Assembly (NCBI RefSeq): GCF_001666835.1
Contig: NZ_LZJF01000120.1
Coordinates: 50,150 to 114,149 of the forward strand
Length of the DNA stretch: 64,000 nt
Origin: Mycobacterium sp. E3251
Lineage (GTDB): Bacteria; Actinomycetota; Actinomycetes; Mycobacteriales; Mycobacteriaceae
Direction: 5' to 3'
Both the position numbers and the translations under genes were made by a program. Shown piece after piece: positions 1-14,108 of the stretch. Numbering within the stretch: position 1 is the first letter of the stretch; every line of letters begins with the position of its first letter. Under the pieces are notes generated by a model, which ran no database searches, was not told where the DNA came from, and was given only the letters and a program-made list of their open reading frames with translations.

Positions 1-1740
1 CCGCGTCGCGACGTGATCAAGGTGCTGGCGGAGGCGGTCACGGCCGATCCCGAATTCCGCGAAAGGTTCAACCGCGAGGCCGACCTCGCCGCGACGCTGT
101 GGCATCCCCACATCGTCGGCGTGCACGACCGCGGCGAATTCAACGGCCACCTCTGGATTTCCATGGACTACGTCGAGGGCACCGACGCCTCCCGGCTGGT
201 GAAAGAGCGCTATCACGACGGGATGCCGATCCGGGAGGTGTGCGGCATCGTCCAGGCCGTCGCGGGCGCCCTCGACTACGCCCACGACCGCGGGCTGCTG
301 CACCGCGACGTCAAACCGGCCAACATCCTGCTCACCCATCCGGAAGGCGGGGAACGCCGAATCCTGTTGGCGGACTTCGGTGTCGCGCGTCACCTGGGCG
401 ACATCAGCGGGATCACCGAGACCAATGTCGCGGTGGGGACGGTGGCCTATGCCGCCCCAGAACAGTTGACGGGATCCAACATCGACGGGCGGGCGGACCA
501 ATACGCCTTGGCCGCAACGGCTTTCCATCTACTCACCGGCACGCCGCCGTTTCAGCACTCGAATCCGATCGCGGTGATCAGCCAGCACCTGCACGAGGAG
601 CCGCCCCGGCTCAGCGATTACCGCCCGGAGCTGGCGCATCTCGATGAGGTGTTCCGCCGGGCCCTGGCCAAGCGGCCAGGGGACAGGTTCGAGCGGTGCC
701 GCGCGTTTGCCGCCGCCGTCAGCGAGCGGTCTGACGACGTCGCCGAAGCCGGTCCCCGAACCGCGGCGTTGACGGCCGGGCAGCGCGGCCCGCGCGCCGT
801 CGCGGCGGCGATGAACCACCGGTTCTCCGCACGGGCGCGGTGGGCGGTCGGGCTGGTGTGCGCGATGCTCATCGCCGTGGCAGCCACCTGGTCGGTGCTG
901 TACTCGTTCGAGCCCGATACCCCGCCGGCCAACCCGGCCCTCGCGTCGAAGCCGTCCGTCCCCGCGCCGAGTGCCGCGCCGGCCGGCCCCGGCGGACCGG
1001 TGCTCAACGGGAGCTACAAACTGGACTACGACCAGAGCAAGCGGACCACCAACGGCGTCGCCATCCGCCACGACGGCCCCGCCACCGGCTGGTGGGCCTT
1101 CCGTTCGGCGTGCACCGCCAGCGGATGCGCGGCCACCGGGACCCGGCTGGACAACGCCACCCACCAAACGGCCGACGGGGGCAAGACGGACACGCTGCAC
1201 TTCGTCGGCGGCTACTGGCAGGGCGCCCCCCAGCAGGACCGGCTGAGCTGCACCCAACCCAACAGCCAGATCGGGGCCACCCAGCAGGAGACCCTGGCCT
1301 GGTCGCTGGCGCCCCAGGCCGACGGCACCCTGCGCGGCACCGTGACCGAGACCGTGCTCAGCAACGAATGCGGCGCCCAGGGCGCGGTGGTGCGGGTGCC
1401 GGTGGTGGCGACCCGGGTCGGCGACGTGCCGGCCGGCGTGAACCTGAGCGACCCCGCCCAGGCCATCAGCACCTCGACGGCCGCGTCGGCCCCGGCGCCG
1501 CCAGTGCTCGGCGGGTTGTGCGGCGACACCGGCAAGCTGGCCTACGACCCCACCAACAGCGAGCAGATCGTCTGCGAGGGCAACAGCTGGGCCAAGGCGC
1601 CGATCACCATGGGCGTGCACGCCTCCGGCAGCTCGTGCGACCGTCCCGGCACTTCGGTGTTCGCGATGACCACCTCTAACGACGGCTATCTGCTGCAGTG
1701 CGACCCCGTCACCCGGACCTGGACGCGTCCCGCGGGATAG
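1..1740 (+). CDS. receptor-type Ser/Thr protein kinase, 5' end cut off by the window
   Basis: The reading frame is already open at base 1 (P-R-R-D-V-I-K-V), so the glycine loop lies outside the window. Visible kinase motifs are the beta-3 lysine in VIKVL, the catalytic loop [10 protein letters not shown], the DFG motif in [11 protein letters not shown] and the APE motif in AYAAPEQL. The kinase domain ends around residue 245. A single membrane segment follows (about residues 278-300, [17 protein letters not shown]) after a basic stretch, then a Pro/Ala linker and a roughly 260-residue extracytoplasmic domain. That domain has several Cys residues and ends in two short Cys-x(n)-Cys repeats of the form C..G..(A/F)...(S/T)....(I/L)(V/L)(Q)C....W. 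This is the architecture of mycobacterial Pkn kinases that sense outside the membrane. The ligand is unknown. H37Rv has no kinase directly upstream of uvrB, so this gene is an insertion relative to that order. Confidence 0.9.
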   Translation, partial: PRRDVIKVLAEAVTADPEFRERFNREADLAATLWHPHIVGVHDRGEFNGHLWISMDYVEGTDASRLVKERYHDGMPIREVCGIVQAVAGALDYAHDRGLLHRDVKPANILLTHPEGGERRILLADFGVARHLGDISGITETNVAVGTVAYAAPEQLTGSNIDGRADQYALAATAFHLLTGTPPFQHSNPIAVISQHLHEEPPRLSDYRPELAHLDEVFRRALAKRPGDRFERCRAFAAAVSERSDDVAEAGPRTAALTAGQRGPRAVAAAMNHRFSARARWAVGLVCAMLIAVAATWSVLYSFEPDTPPANPALASKPSVPAPSAAPAGPGGPVLNGSYKLDYDQSKRTTNGVAIRHDGPATGWWAFRSACTASGCAATGTRLDNATHQTADGGKTDTLHFVGGYWQGAPQQDRLSCTQPNSQIGATQQETLAWSLAPQADGTLRGTVTETVLSNECGAQGAVVRVPVVATRVGDVPAGVNLSDPAQAISTSTAASAPAPPVLGGLCGDTGKLAYDPTNSEQIVCEGNSWAKAPITMGVHASGSSCDRPGTSVFAMTTSNDGYLLQCDPVTRTWTRPAG

Positions 1741-1870
1741 CGGCTGTCGGAACCAATAGGCGCTTCTCGGATTTGATATCGCCCGCGCTATCGAGTTCGG
1801 GAATCGTCTTGTCCTTCCAACTCGGTGACCCATGTGACGGATGTGGCTGCGCTCGCCCGGCACGGGACAC

Positions 1871-1893
1871 TTGTCGGTGGACGGTTCTACCCT
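1871..1893 (+). promoter_or_regulatory. PafBC-type (RecA-independent) DNA-damage promoter of uvrB
   Basis: The sequence reads TTGTCGGTG, then 8 bases, then TACCCT. This matches the published mycobacterial RecA-independent damage promoter (TTGTCRGTG-N8-TAnnnT, recognised with PafBC) at every defined position. The last T of the -10 element lies 6 bases before the uvrB ATG, so transcription should begin at or within a base of the A of the start codon, giving a leaderless mRNA. Confidence 0.85.
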
Positions 1894-1899
1894 GGTGGC

Positions 1900-4065
<2,166 letters not shown>

Positions 4066-4110
4066 GTTTGCTGGCAGCGGATCTCGGATCGTCACTCTCG
4101 CGACACCCCA

Positions 4111-4122
4111 TACGGTAGAGGG
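4111..4122 (+). promoter_or_regulatory. -10 element for a leaderless MFS transcript
   Basis: TACGGT (4111-4116) fits the mycobacterial TAnnnT -10 consensus and is followed after 6 bases by the GTG start of the transporter. There is no Shine-Dalgarno sequence between them, so a leaderless mRNA is likely. I see no convincing -35 element. Confidence 0.45.
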
Positions 4123-5532
4123 GTGACCGACACCGCGACCGTCACCGGCGGCTGGGATCAGCTGCTGGGAGCCAGGTACCTGAGGACTTCCATCCTGCTG
4201 GCCGGCGGAGTGGCCCTGTACGCCACCAACGAGTTCCTGACCACCAGCTTGTTGCCGAACACCATCGCCGAAATCGGCGGCAGCCGGCTGTACGCCTGGG
4301 TGACGACTTTGTACCTGGTCGGGTCGGTGGTGGCCGCGGCGATGGTCAATCCGATGCTGCTGCGCGCGGGGGCGCGCTCGTCCTACCTGACCGGACTCGC
4401 CGTGTTCGGTGTCTCCAGCCTGGTTTGCGCGGCGGCGCCGAACATGCAGGTTTTGATAGCTGGGCGTGCCCTGCAGGGCGTGGCCGGTGGGCTGCTGGCC
4501 GGCCTCGGGTACGCCGTGATCAATTCCGCCCTGCCGCGCGTGCTGTGGACGCGTGGCTCGGCACTGGTGTCGGCGATGTGGGGCGTGGCGACGGTGGTCG
4601 GCCCCACGACGGGTGGCCTGTTCGCGCAGCTCGGCCTGTGGCGCTGGGCCTTCGTGGCGATGGCGGTGCTCACGGGCCTGATGGCCATGTTGGTGCCGGT
4701 CGCGCTGGCCCGCGTCGAGCCCAGCACCGCCATCCCGTCGAAGAAGGTGCCGGTGCGGTCGCTGCTGCTGATCGGTGCGGCGGCACTGGCGGTCAGCGTC
4801 GCCCAGATTCCACACAACACGCTGGCGACGTTCGCGTTGCTCGCCGCAGGCATCGCGCTGGTGGGGGTGTTCGTGGTCGTCGACTGGCGGACGCACGCGG
4901 CGATATTGCCGCCCAGCGTGTTCGGTCCGGGGCCGTTGAAGTGGATCTACCTGACCATGGGTGCGCTGATGGGCGCCGCGATGGTGAACACCTACGTGCC
5001 GCTGTTCGGGCAGCGGTTGGCGCACCTGACCCCGATCGCGGCCGGGTTCCTGGGAGCCGCGCTGGCGCTCGGCTGGACGGTGAGCGAGATCGTCAGCGCG
5101 TCGCTGGAGAGCCCGCGCTCGATCAGGCTGGTGATCGTGGCGGCGCCGATCGTCGCCGCCTCCGGCCTGGCCCTGGCCGCGGTGGCAAGGCGCGGCGACA
5201 CGTCGCCCTGGACGGCCGCGCTGTGGGCCGTGGCGCTGCTGGTGGCCGGGACCGGGATCGGTATGGCCTGGCCGCATTTGTCGGCGCGCGCGATGGCCTC
5301 GGTCGACGATCCGGCCGAGGGCAGCGCCGCCTCCGCGGCCATCAACACCGTCCAGCTGATCTCCGCGGCGATCGCCGCCGGTTTGGCCGGGGTGGTGGTC
5401 AACACCGCCAAGGGCGGCGACGGGATGGCGGCGCACTGGCTGTTCACGGTTTTCACCGCGCTGAGCGCCGCCGGTGTGGCGGTCTCCTACCGCGCGACCC
5501 GCGGCGTGCGCGAGGCGCTGCCGATCGGCTAG
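4123..5532 (+). CDS. major facilitator superfamily efflux protein (Rv1634-like)
   Basis: This 469-residue polytopic membrane protein has about 12-14 hydrophobic segments. The first is near residue 24 (LLAGGVALYATNEFLTTSLL), and the MFS motif C-like region reads VGPTTGGLFAQLGLWRWAF. It sits directly after uvrB, as in M. tuberculosis, where the homologue Rv1634 is annotated as a drug efflux protein. Substrate and direction cannot be read from the sequence. Export of small molecules by proton antiport is inferred from the family. The start is GTG 4123, supported by the -10 box 6 bases upstream. The gap to uvrB is 57 bases and carries its own promoter, so it need not be co-transcribed with uvrB. 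Confidence 0.9.
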   Translation: MTDTATVTGGWDQLLGARYLRTSILLAGGVALYATNEFLTTSLLPNTIAEIGGSRLYAWVTTLYLVGSVVAAAMVNPMLLRAGARSSYLTGLAVFGVSSLVCAAAPNMQVLIAGRALQGVAGGLLAGLGYAVINSALPRVLWTRGSALVSAMWGVATVVGPTTGGLFAQLGLWRWAFVAMAVLTGLMAMLVPVALARVEPSTAIPSKKVPVRSLLLIGAAALAVSVAQIPHNTLATFALLAAGIALVGVFVVVDWRTHAAILPPSVFGPGPLKWIYLTMGALMGAAMVNTYVPLFGQRLAHLTPIAAGFLGAALALGWTVSEIVSASLESPRSIRLVIVAAPIVAASGLALAAVARRGDTSPWTAALWAVALLVAGTGIGMAWPHLSARAMASVDDPAEGSAASAAINTVQLISAAIAAGLAGVVVNTAKGGDGMAAHWLFTVFTALSAAGVAVSYRATRGVREALPIG

Positions 5533-5544
5533 CCCGCGCTGAGC

Positions 5545-6264
5545 TCAGTCGGGGTTGTCGGCGGTCTGCAAGACCGCGACCACCCCGTCGACGTCGCCGA
5601 AGACTTGTCGTGCGTTCGCGATCTTGGCGCCCGACAACGTCATCGTCACCCGGACCTCGCCGTCGTCGATGTCGTGGGCATCCGCGTCGAGCTCGGTGAG
5701 CTGCCAGTTGCGCTGCCCGCAGATCCGCAACACCTCCCGCAGCATGCCGCGGCCGTTTTCGTAGATGATCTGCACCCGCACCGTGCCGCGCAGCTGGGCG
5801 GTCAGGCGGCCCTCGACCGCCTTGAACACCAGCGCACTGACGAAGTGCAGGGCCACGACGGCGATGGCGAGCAGCAGCAAGCCGGCGCCCACCGCCATGC
5901 CGACCGCGGCCGACTCCCAGACCGCGGCCGCCGTCGTGAGCCCGTGCACCGCGCCGCGCCGGGTGATGATGATGCCCGCGCCCAAAAAGCCGATGCCGGA
6001 AACGATTTGGGCCGCGACGCGAGACGGGTCCAGCACGATCGTGCCGCTCGACAGGACGTCGGCGAAGCCGTACTTACTGACCAGCATGATCAGCGCCGCC
6101 GAGGTCCCGACGATCGTCTGGGTGCGCAATCCGGCGCTCTTGCCCTGGATGGTGCGTTCCAGGCCGATGAGCGTGGTCAACCCGAAGGCGACGAACAGTT
6201 CGACGAGGTGGCGGACACCTTGTACGTTGCCGCCCAGCAGCGGCGCGGCCAGCCAACTCTGCAT
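5545..6264 (-). CDS. MgtC/SapB family membrane protein
   Basis: The 239-residue protein has an N-terminal four-to-five-helix membrane domain with typical MgtC sequence (LIGLERTIQGKSAGLRTQT, then GIGFLGAGIIITRRGAVHGL and TTAAAVWESAAVG). A soluble C-terminal ACT-like domain begins about residue 160 (VRVQIIYENGRGMLREVL). MgtC proteins support growth at low magnesium and survival in macrophages, partly by inhibiting F-type ATP synthase. In M. tuberculosis the named mgtC lies elsewhere (Rv1811), and no such gene lies between Rv1634 and Rv1635c, so this is an insertion or a second copy. It converges on the MFS gene with a 12-base gap and has an ATG start at 6264. Confidence 0.9.
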   Translation of the reverse strand: MQSWLAAPLLGGNVQGVRHLVELFVAFGLTTLIGLERTIQGKSAGLRTQTIVGTSAALIMLVSKYGFADVLSSGTIVLDPSRVAAQIVSGIGFLGAGIIITRRGAVHGLTTAAAVWESAAVGMAVGAGLLLLAIAVVALHFVSALVFKAVEGRLTAQLRGTVRVQIIYENGRGMLREVLRICGQRNWQLTELDADAHDIDDGEVRVTMTLSGAKIANARQVFGDVDGVVAVLQTADNPD

Positions 6265-6316
6265 ACCCGTTCAACTACCCAACAATTGGCGGTTCACGCC
6301 GTCGGCAAAGCGGCAA

Positions 6317-7888
6317 TCACCGCGTGGACTTCACCACCTGCGAGTAATGGAACTGCCAACGTTCGACAATGCGGAAACCGAGATAACTCGGGAACCGATA
6401 AGCCGGGGCGCGCCCGAATGCAGGTCCCGGCGGCAATGACGGTCCGGATTGATGATCGGGCAACGACGTTTCTTTATTGGTAATTGTCCAGATCGCGGGG
6501 CATTTGTTGATTTTGGCCGTCGTCAGCCACACGGCGACGTGTCCGTCCCATAGCGACCCCACCTTCGGCCCGTAGGCGCCGCGTTCGACATCGATGAGTG
6601 ACCGGAACGCCGCGGGCCGGGTGGCCAGCAGGGCGCGGATCGGCCCGGGCCGCCACGGCACGGTGTTGTCCACCAGCAGGCAGTCACCGGGCGCGGCGTG
6701 GGAGCTGATCAGATCGGCCACCTGGCTGTAGTCCCAGCCCTCCTTGGCGTACGGCCAGCGCTGGATGAACAGGTAGTTCGGCACCGCGGCAACGGCGCAG
6801 GCCAGCACCACTCCGGCGATGGGCCAGGGTTTGCGGGCGATCGTGACGATGCAAAGGGCAAGGACCACGGCCATCGCGGGCGCGGTGAAGATCAGATAGC
6901 GCGGGTAGTAGATCGGCTCGCCGACGGCCGAATAGATGACCACGAGCGCGGTGGGGATGACCAGCCACGCGGAGCAGATGATCAGGAGCCGGCGCGTGTC
7001 GCCGGTGGGGGGCCGGACACCGGCCAGCCGGGCCGCGACCGCCGCCACGATGAGCACGGCGGACAGAATGGCGAACGGGACGCTGTGGTCGAAATACTGG
7101 CGCAGGATGATGTCGAACGCGTAATGCCAGCTGACCGGGTAAATCCAGTTGACCTGCCATACCTGCGCGTGGGCGAACACGATGAACGGCACCATGGCCG
7201 CGACCGCCACGGATGAGGTGATCGCCCACCGAATAACCGCGGATTTGCGCGCCTTCTCGGGCGTCAATAGCGGCACCATCACGGCGTAAACCGGTACCAA
7301 CAGCACCATGTTCAGATTGAGCAGAATCGCGAGCATCAAGGCCAGCGCGTAGCCAACCCACAATCGAAGTCCGTTGCGCCGGGCGGCGGCGACGAGCAAT
7401 ACGGTCAGCCAGACCGCCGCCGCGGCCGCGAAGGCGTAGGGGCGCGCCTCCATGCCCGCCCAGGTGGTGCGCGGCAGGATGGCGAACATGACGCCGGCGC
7501 ACACCGCGGCCGGACGTGTCGAAAACTGCCTGGTGAAGACGGTGACGCCCGCCGCGGCGGCGCCCACCGCCAGGGCGCTGGGCGCTCGCGACCAGAACTC
7601 AGTCGGCGGGAACAGCGCGAACCAACCGTGCATCAGCAGGTAATACAGCCCGTGCACGGCATCGATGTGGCCCAGCAGCCGCCACAGCTCCGCCAGCGTC
7701 CGGCTCCCGGCGGCCGAGATCGTCGCCCCCTCGTCGAACCACAGGGAGGGCCTACACGCCCACGCGCCGCTGACCACGGCCGCGAACACGGCGATCGCCC
7801 ACGGGTCGAGCAACCGCCCCGGCGAACGCGCCGGCGCGGTTTCTGCGACTCGGTCCGCGACGCGCTGCTCGACGGTGGGCATGGACAT
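6317..7888 (-). CDS. polytopic membrane glycosyltransferase, GT-C fold (Rv1635c-like mannosyltransferase)
   Basis: A 523-residue membrane protein with about 9-11 hydrophobic segments. It has an acidic motif in the first external loop (SLWFDEGATISAAGSRT), as in GT-C enzymes that take sugar from polyprenyl-phosphate donors, and a C-terminal extracytoplasmic region (GDCLLVDNTVPWRPGP). Position and topology match Rv1635c, reported to add the first mannose cap to lipoarabinomannan. The acceptor here is inferred from synteny. I start at ATG 7888 (M-S-M-P-T-V); an ORF extension to 8089 is basic, poorly hydrophobic and unlike the family. The gene is transcribed divergently from the stress-protein gene. 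Confidence 0.82.
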   Translation of the reverse strand: MSMPTVEQRVADRVAETAPARSPGRLLDPWAIAVFAAVVSGAWACRPSLWFDEGATISAAGSRTLAELWRLLGHIDAVHGLYYLLMHGWFALFPPTEFWSRAPSALAVGAAAAGVTVFTRQFSTRPAAVCAGVMFAILPRTTWAGMEARPYAFAAAAAVWLTVLLVAAARRNGLRLWVGYALALMLAILLNLNMVLLVPVYAVMVPLLTPEKARKSAVIRWAITSSVAVAAMVPFIVFAHAQVWQVNWIYPVSWHYAFDIILRQYFDHSVPFAILSAVLIVAAVAARLAGVRPPTGDTRRLLIICSAWLVIPTALVVIYSAVGEPIYYPRYLIFTAPAMAVVLALCIVTIARKPWPIAGVVLACAVAAVPNYLFIQRWPYAKEGWDYSQVADLISSHAAPGDCLLVDNTVPWRPGPIRALLATRPAAFRSLIDVERGAYGPKVGSLWDGHVAVWLTTAKINKCPAIWTITNKETSLPDHQSGPSLPPGPAFGRAPAYRFPSYLGFRIVERWQFHYSQVVKSTR

Positions 7889-8131
7889 GATGCTTGTCAC
7901 TGTAAAGCGCAATCGCGGGGCCGGCTCACAAATCGCGCCCCGCACATTAGCCCCAGGCGTCCGCATTCCGCGAAAAGCTGCGTTATGCAACGCTTTCCGC
8001 GTAGGGCCTGAGCATTTGATTGTTTTGCCATCGGCGATATTGTCCGCCCGCGCAGCGCAGCCCCGCAAATTATCGACACGCCGCGCCACGCGGTGTCGCT
8101 AATCTGTTCCCTCTGCAACGGGCAAACGCGA

Positions 8132-8157
8132 TAGTGTCTTGGGTTGGCTGACCAACC
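8132..8157 (+). promoter_or_regulatory. -10 box and 5'-terminal hairpin of the universal stress gene
   Basis: TAGTGT (8132-8137) is a TAnnnT-type -10. The predicted transcript start near 8144 falls within a perfect hairpin, GGTTGG-ctga-CCAACC (8142-8157), 16 bases before the start codon. A hairpin at the very 5' end could stabilise the mRNA or modulate ribosome access. The 285-base divergent region 7889-8173 also contains an AT-richer patch (8010-8060) likely to hold the promoter of the leftward glycosyltransferase gene. Confidence 0.45.
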
Positions 8158-8173
8158 GAAACTGGGAGGGTTA

Positions 8174-8617
8174 ATGGGCGCCTATCAGACTGTAGTGGTG
8201 GGAACCGACGGCTCGGACTCGTCAATGCGTGCGGTGGACAAGGCGGCGCAGATCGCCGGGCCGGACGCCAGGCTGATCGTCGCATCGGCGTACCTGCCCC
8301 AGCATGAGGACACCCGGGCCGCCGACGCGCTGCGCAACGAAAGCTACAAGGTGTCCGGCACCGCGCCGATCTACGCGATCCTGCAGGACGCGAAGGAGCG
8401 GGCGCACAAGGCCGGGGCCAAGAACGTCGAGGAGCGCCCGATCGAAGGCGCCCCGGTCGACGCGCTGGTCAAGCTGGCCGAGGACGAGAAGGCCGACCTG
8501 CTGGTGGTCGGAAACGTCGGACTCAGCACAATCGCGGGCCGGCTGCTCGGATCGGTGCCGGCCAACGTGTCGCGGCGCGCCAAGGTGGACGTGCTGATCG
8601 TCCACACCACGTCGTAG
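8174..8617 (+). CDS. universal stress protein, Rv1636/TB15.3-like
   Basis: A 147-residue single-domain UspA protein. The N-terminal strand and nucleotide-contacting Asp are in VVVGTDGSDSSM, and the C-terminal phosphate-binding signature G-x2-G-x9-G-S is in GNVGLSTIAGRLLGS. The M. tuberculosis orthologue binds cAMP with high affinity, which may link to the adenylate cyclase at 23466. The start is ATG 8174, preceded by a strong GGGAGGG ribosome-binding site; an in-frame upstream codon at 8144 lies inside the 5' hairpin and is unlikely to be used. Confidence 0.95.
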   Translation: MGAYQTVVVGTDGSDSSMRAVDKAAQIAGPDARLIVASAYLPQHEDTRAADALRNESYKVSGTAPIYAILQDAKERAHKAGAKNVEERPIEGAPVDALVKLAEDEKADLLVVGNVGLSTIAGRLLGSVPANVSRRAKVDVLIVHTTS

Positions 8618-8624
8618 CGGGGGC

Positions 8625-9311
8625 CTACCAGCCCCGCTCGCGCCATTCGCCCAGGTGAGGGCGCTCGGCGCCGAGCACCGTGTCGTCGCCGTGGCCGGGG
8701 TAGATGACGGTGGAGTCGTCGCACACGTCGAACACCCGGGTGGTGACGTCGTCCAGTAGCTGCGCGAAATCGCCGGGCTGCCATGTCTTGCCGACGCCGC
8801 CCGGGAAGAGGCAGTCGCCGGTGAACAGCTGGGTGACCCCGCCCGTGGCGGGCCCGTCGAGGGCAAGCGCGATCGAGCCGGGCGTGTGCCCGCGCAGGTG
8901 GATGACCTCGAACTGCAGCTCGCCGATCCGCACGGTGTCGCCGCCCGCCAGCAAACGGTCCGGTTTGACCGGCAACGCCGCGGCGTCGATCTCGTTGGCG
9001 GCGGTCGGCGCCCCGGTGGCCGCGGCCACGGCCTCCAGCGCCTGCCAGTGGTCGAAGTGCTGATGGCTGGTCACGATCAGCGACACCTTGGGTGCGTTCC
9101 GCCGGATCAAGCCGATCAGGACGTCCGCGTCATTGGCGGCGTCGATCAACAACGTCTCCCCGGTCTCCGAACACGTCACCAGATACGCATTGTTGTCCAT
9201 AGGGCCCACCGACACCTTTAGGATCGTGGCGCCGGGTAGGGTCCGGCGGGCCGCAGTACCAGGGTCGACGTGTCCGGTGTAGTTGTCGCTCACCTTGTCG
9301 GGGGCAGTCAT
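8625..9311 (-). CDS. metallo-beta-lactamase-fold hydrolase (Rv1637c-like, glyoxalase II type)
   Basis: 228 residues with the metal ligands SHQHFDHW (H-x-H-x-D-H), a later His in HLRGHTPGSIAL, the metal-bridging Asp in FTGDCLFPGG and a final His in YPGHGDDT. The order matches hydroxyacylglutathione hydrolase-like enzymes, although mycobacteria lack glutathione, so the thioester or other substrate is unknown. I chose ATG 9311 (MTAPDKVSDNY); the ORF continues to 9461 but would overlap the uvrA promoter and its coding start. The gene ends 7 bases after the convergent stress-protein gene and is divergent from uvrA. Confidence 0.88.
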   Translation of the reverse strand: MTAPDKVSDNYTGHVDPGTAARRTLPGATILKVSVGPMDNNAYLVTCSETGETLLIDAANDADVLIGLIRRNAPKVSLIVTSHQHFDHWQALEAVAAATGAPTAANEIDAAALPVKPDRLLAGGDTVRIGELQFEVIHLRGHTPGSIALALDGPATGGVTQLFTGDCLFPGGVGKTWQPGDFAQLLDDVTTRVFDVCDDSTVIYPGHGDDTVLGAERPHLGEWRERGW

Positions 9312-9339
9312 AGCGGCCACGTTACTGGTCAAACGTTTC

Positions 9340-9362
9340 TTGTCGGTACGGGCACATAGCAT
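9340..9362 (+). promoter_or_regulatory. PafBC-type DNA-damage promoter of uvrA
   Basis: TTGTCGGTA, then 8 bases, then TAGCAT: one mismatch to TTGTCRGTG-N8-TAnnnT. The expected start near 9369 gives a leader of about 54 bases to the uvrA GTG, with a purine-rich ribosome-binding site (AGAGAGGG) near 9413. The element lies in the 111-base gap between the divergent hydrolase gene and uvrA. Confidence 0.75.
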
Positions 9363-9422
9363 GGAATGCGCCGTGCGCATTACCGGCCGCAGAACGTAAA
9401 AGATCCACTGAGAGAGGGCAGC

Positions 9423-12326
<2,904 letters not shown>

Positions 12327-12329
12327 TTC

Positions 12330-14078
12330 TCAGCCGGGGATCTTGGTCGCCATCTGGTTGGCGATCAACCTCGCCTGGTTTATGACTCCGAGCCCGCACA
12401 CGTCCACGTCGAAAACCACGTTGGACGCTGCCTCGAGGACGTGCTGGCACACCACCAGGCTGTTGGCCAACGTGTGCTGCAGGGCGATGTTGGGCGGATT
12501 GCCGCTGATCTGCCCGAAGGTCCATTGGAGTGACCCTTTCTCGCCGAGCTGGGTCACGGTCTTCCCGCCGCAGTCCCGCCATTGCGGCCATTGGTTGTTC
12601 ACGAACCCCCGGGCCTGGTCGGCGGACGCGAAGATCACCGCCCCCTGGACCACGACGTTGGGAGGGTCGCTTTGCGGTTTCTTCATCACCTGGGCGAGCA
12701 TCGCGGTGTAGCCGCTGCTCTTGTACGTCCGGGTTTGGAGACCGATGAACGCCCCGGTGCACTTGTCGTCGGACACGGTGCTGGTCGGGTCGGGGTCCGT
12801 CATCTCGCGCGTGCTGCCCTCGACGATGATCCCGGTGGTGCCGACCAGGGCGTTGATCTGGTCGACCGGAAGCAGGAGCGAATCCAGTTGTGCGGGACCC
12901 ACTGTGGGGGCCGCGCTGCTGGTCGCCGCACTCGTGGTGGAGGGAGCCGCGGTGGTCGTCGTTGGGGAGGCGTCCGGCGGGGGATCACCGGACTTGCCGA
13001 CCGCCAACCACACCCCGGTGCCCGCGATGACCGCGACGACGAGCGCGAGCGCGCCGATGACCAGCCCCAGCCTGCGCCGAGGGGGTGCGGGCGGCGCCCA
13101 CGGCCCGCCGGGCGGGGCCGTGAACCACGCCGGAGGCGGCGGCGCGGGCTGGGCGGCAAACGGCTCAATGCGCGGCGGCGGCGCGAAATGCCGGCTGTGC
13201 TGGATCAGCTCGGTCGCCTCGCGTTGGTCCGGCGTGCTCAGCGCGTGCAGGGCCGCCTTCGCCAGATCACCCGCTGTCGGGTAGCGGTCGTTCGGGTCTT
13301 TGGCCATCCCGCGGGCGACGACCTCGTCGAACGCCGCCGGGACGGCGGGATTGCGTTGGCTGGGGCGCGGGATCGGCTCCACCAGGTGTGCGGCCATCAG
13401 GCTGCTGAGGCTGGTGGCCTGGAAAGGTGTTGTCCCCGTGAGGCATTCGAAAAGCAGGCAGGCGAGAGCGTAGATGTCGACGCGGTAGGTCGGGTCGTCG
13501 TTGCCGAATCGCTCGGGGGCCATGTAGTTCCAGCTGCCAATGGCGGCACCGGTTTTCGTCATCCTGGTCGCCCGCTGATCGGTGGCCGCCGCGGCGATGC
13601 CGAAGTCGACCAGGTAGGCGAAGTCGCCCTCGGTGAGCAGGATGTTCTCGGGTTTTATGTCGCGATGAATGACCCCGGCGCGGTGCGCGGCATCGAGCGC
13701 GGAGGCGACCTGTTCGACGATCGCGACCGCGCGCGGTGGTGGTAGCGGCCCGGTGCGGCTCAGCTCCGTGCCCACGTGACGCCCTTCGATCAGGCGCATG
13801 TCGATGAACACTTGACCGTCGAGCTCCCCGAAGTCGTGAATCGGCACGATATGGGGTTCCTGCAGCCGGCCGGCGGTCCGCGCCTCGCGCTGCATGCGCC
13901 GGCGAAACACGTCGTCGGAGCTGACTTCCTCGGAGACCAGCTTGAGCGCGACCACGCGGTCCTTGACGGTGTCGTAGGCCTCGTAAACCTCGCCCATCCC
14001 GCCGCGGCCCAGCAGGCGGCGCAGCTGGTACGGCCCGAACCGGCTCCCGATCCGCGAACCGGGCTGCGTTTCACTCAT
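12330..14078 (-). CDS. PknH-like receptor Ser/Thr protein kinase
   Basis: 582 residues. The N-terminal kinase domain (about 17-275) has the glycine loop LLGRGGMGEVYEAYD, the lysine in VVALKLV, the catalytic loop HRDIKPENILL, the DFG motif in LVDFGIA and APE as MAPERFG. A Pro-rich juxtamembrane linker, one membrane helix (about 340-362, LGLVIGALALVVAVIAGTG) and a Thr/Ser/Ala linker follow. The last 190 residues form a PknH-type sensor domain with four cysteines (DKCTG, WRDCGG, VVCQH, DVCGLG) placed for two disulfides. In M. tuberculosis, pknH is next to embR; here the gene is the last of a minus-strand series behind lysX and the esterase, and no embR is present in the window. The ligand is unknown. 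Confidence 0.92.
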   Translation of the reverse strand: MSETQPGSRIGSRFGPYQLRRLLGRGGMGEVYEAYDTVKDRVVALKLVSEEVSSDDVFRRRMQREARTAGRLQEPHIVPIHDFGELDGQVFIDMRLIEGRHVGTELSRTGPLPPPRAVAIVEQVASALDAAHRAGVIHRDIKPENILLTEGDFAYLVDFGIAAAATDQRATRMTKTGAAIGSWNYMAPERFGNDDPTYRVDIYALACLLFECLTGTTPFQATSLSSLMAAHLVEPIPRPSQRNPAVPAAFDEVVARGMAKDPNDRYPTAGDLAKAALHALSTPDQREATELIQHSRHFAPPPRIEPFAAQPAPPPPAWFTAPPGGPWAPPAPPRRRLGLVIGALALVVAVIAGTGVWLAVGKSGDPPPDASPTTTTAAPSTTSAATSSAAPTVGPAQLDSLLLPVDQINALVGTTGIIVEGSTREMTDPDPTSTVSDDKCTGAFIGLQTRTYKSSGYTAMLAQVMKKPQSDPPNVVVQGAVIFASADQARGFVNNQWPQWRDCGGKTVTQLGEKGSLQWTFGQISGNPPNIALQHTLANSLVVCQHVLEAASNVVFDVDVCGLGVINQARLIANQMATKIPG

Positions 14079-14108
14079 CGACGTCCCCCCGACGCTAAGC
14101 CAGCCGCC

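Noticed and set aside
1741..1899. LexA/SOS box before uvrB
   Set aside because: No match to the mycobacterial box (TCGAAC-N4-GTTCGA type) was seen; the PafBC-type motif explains regulation better.
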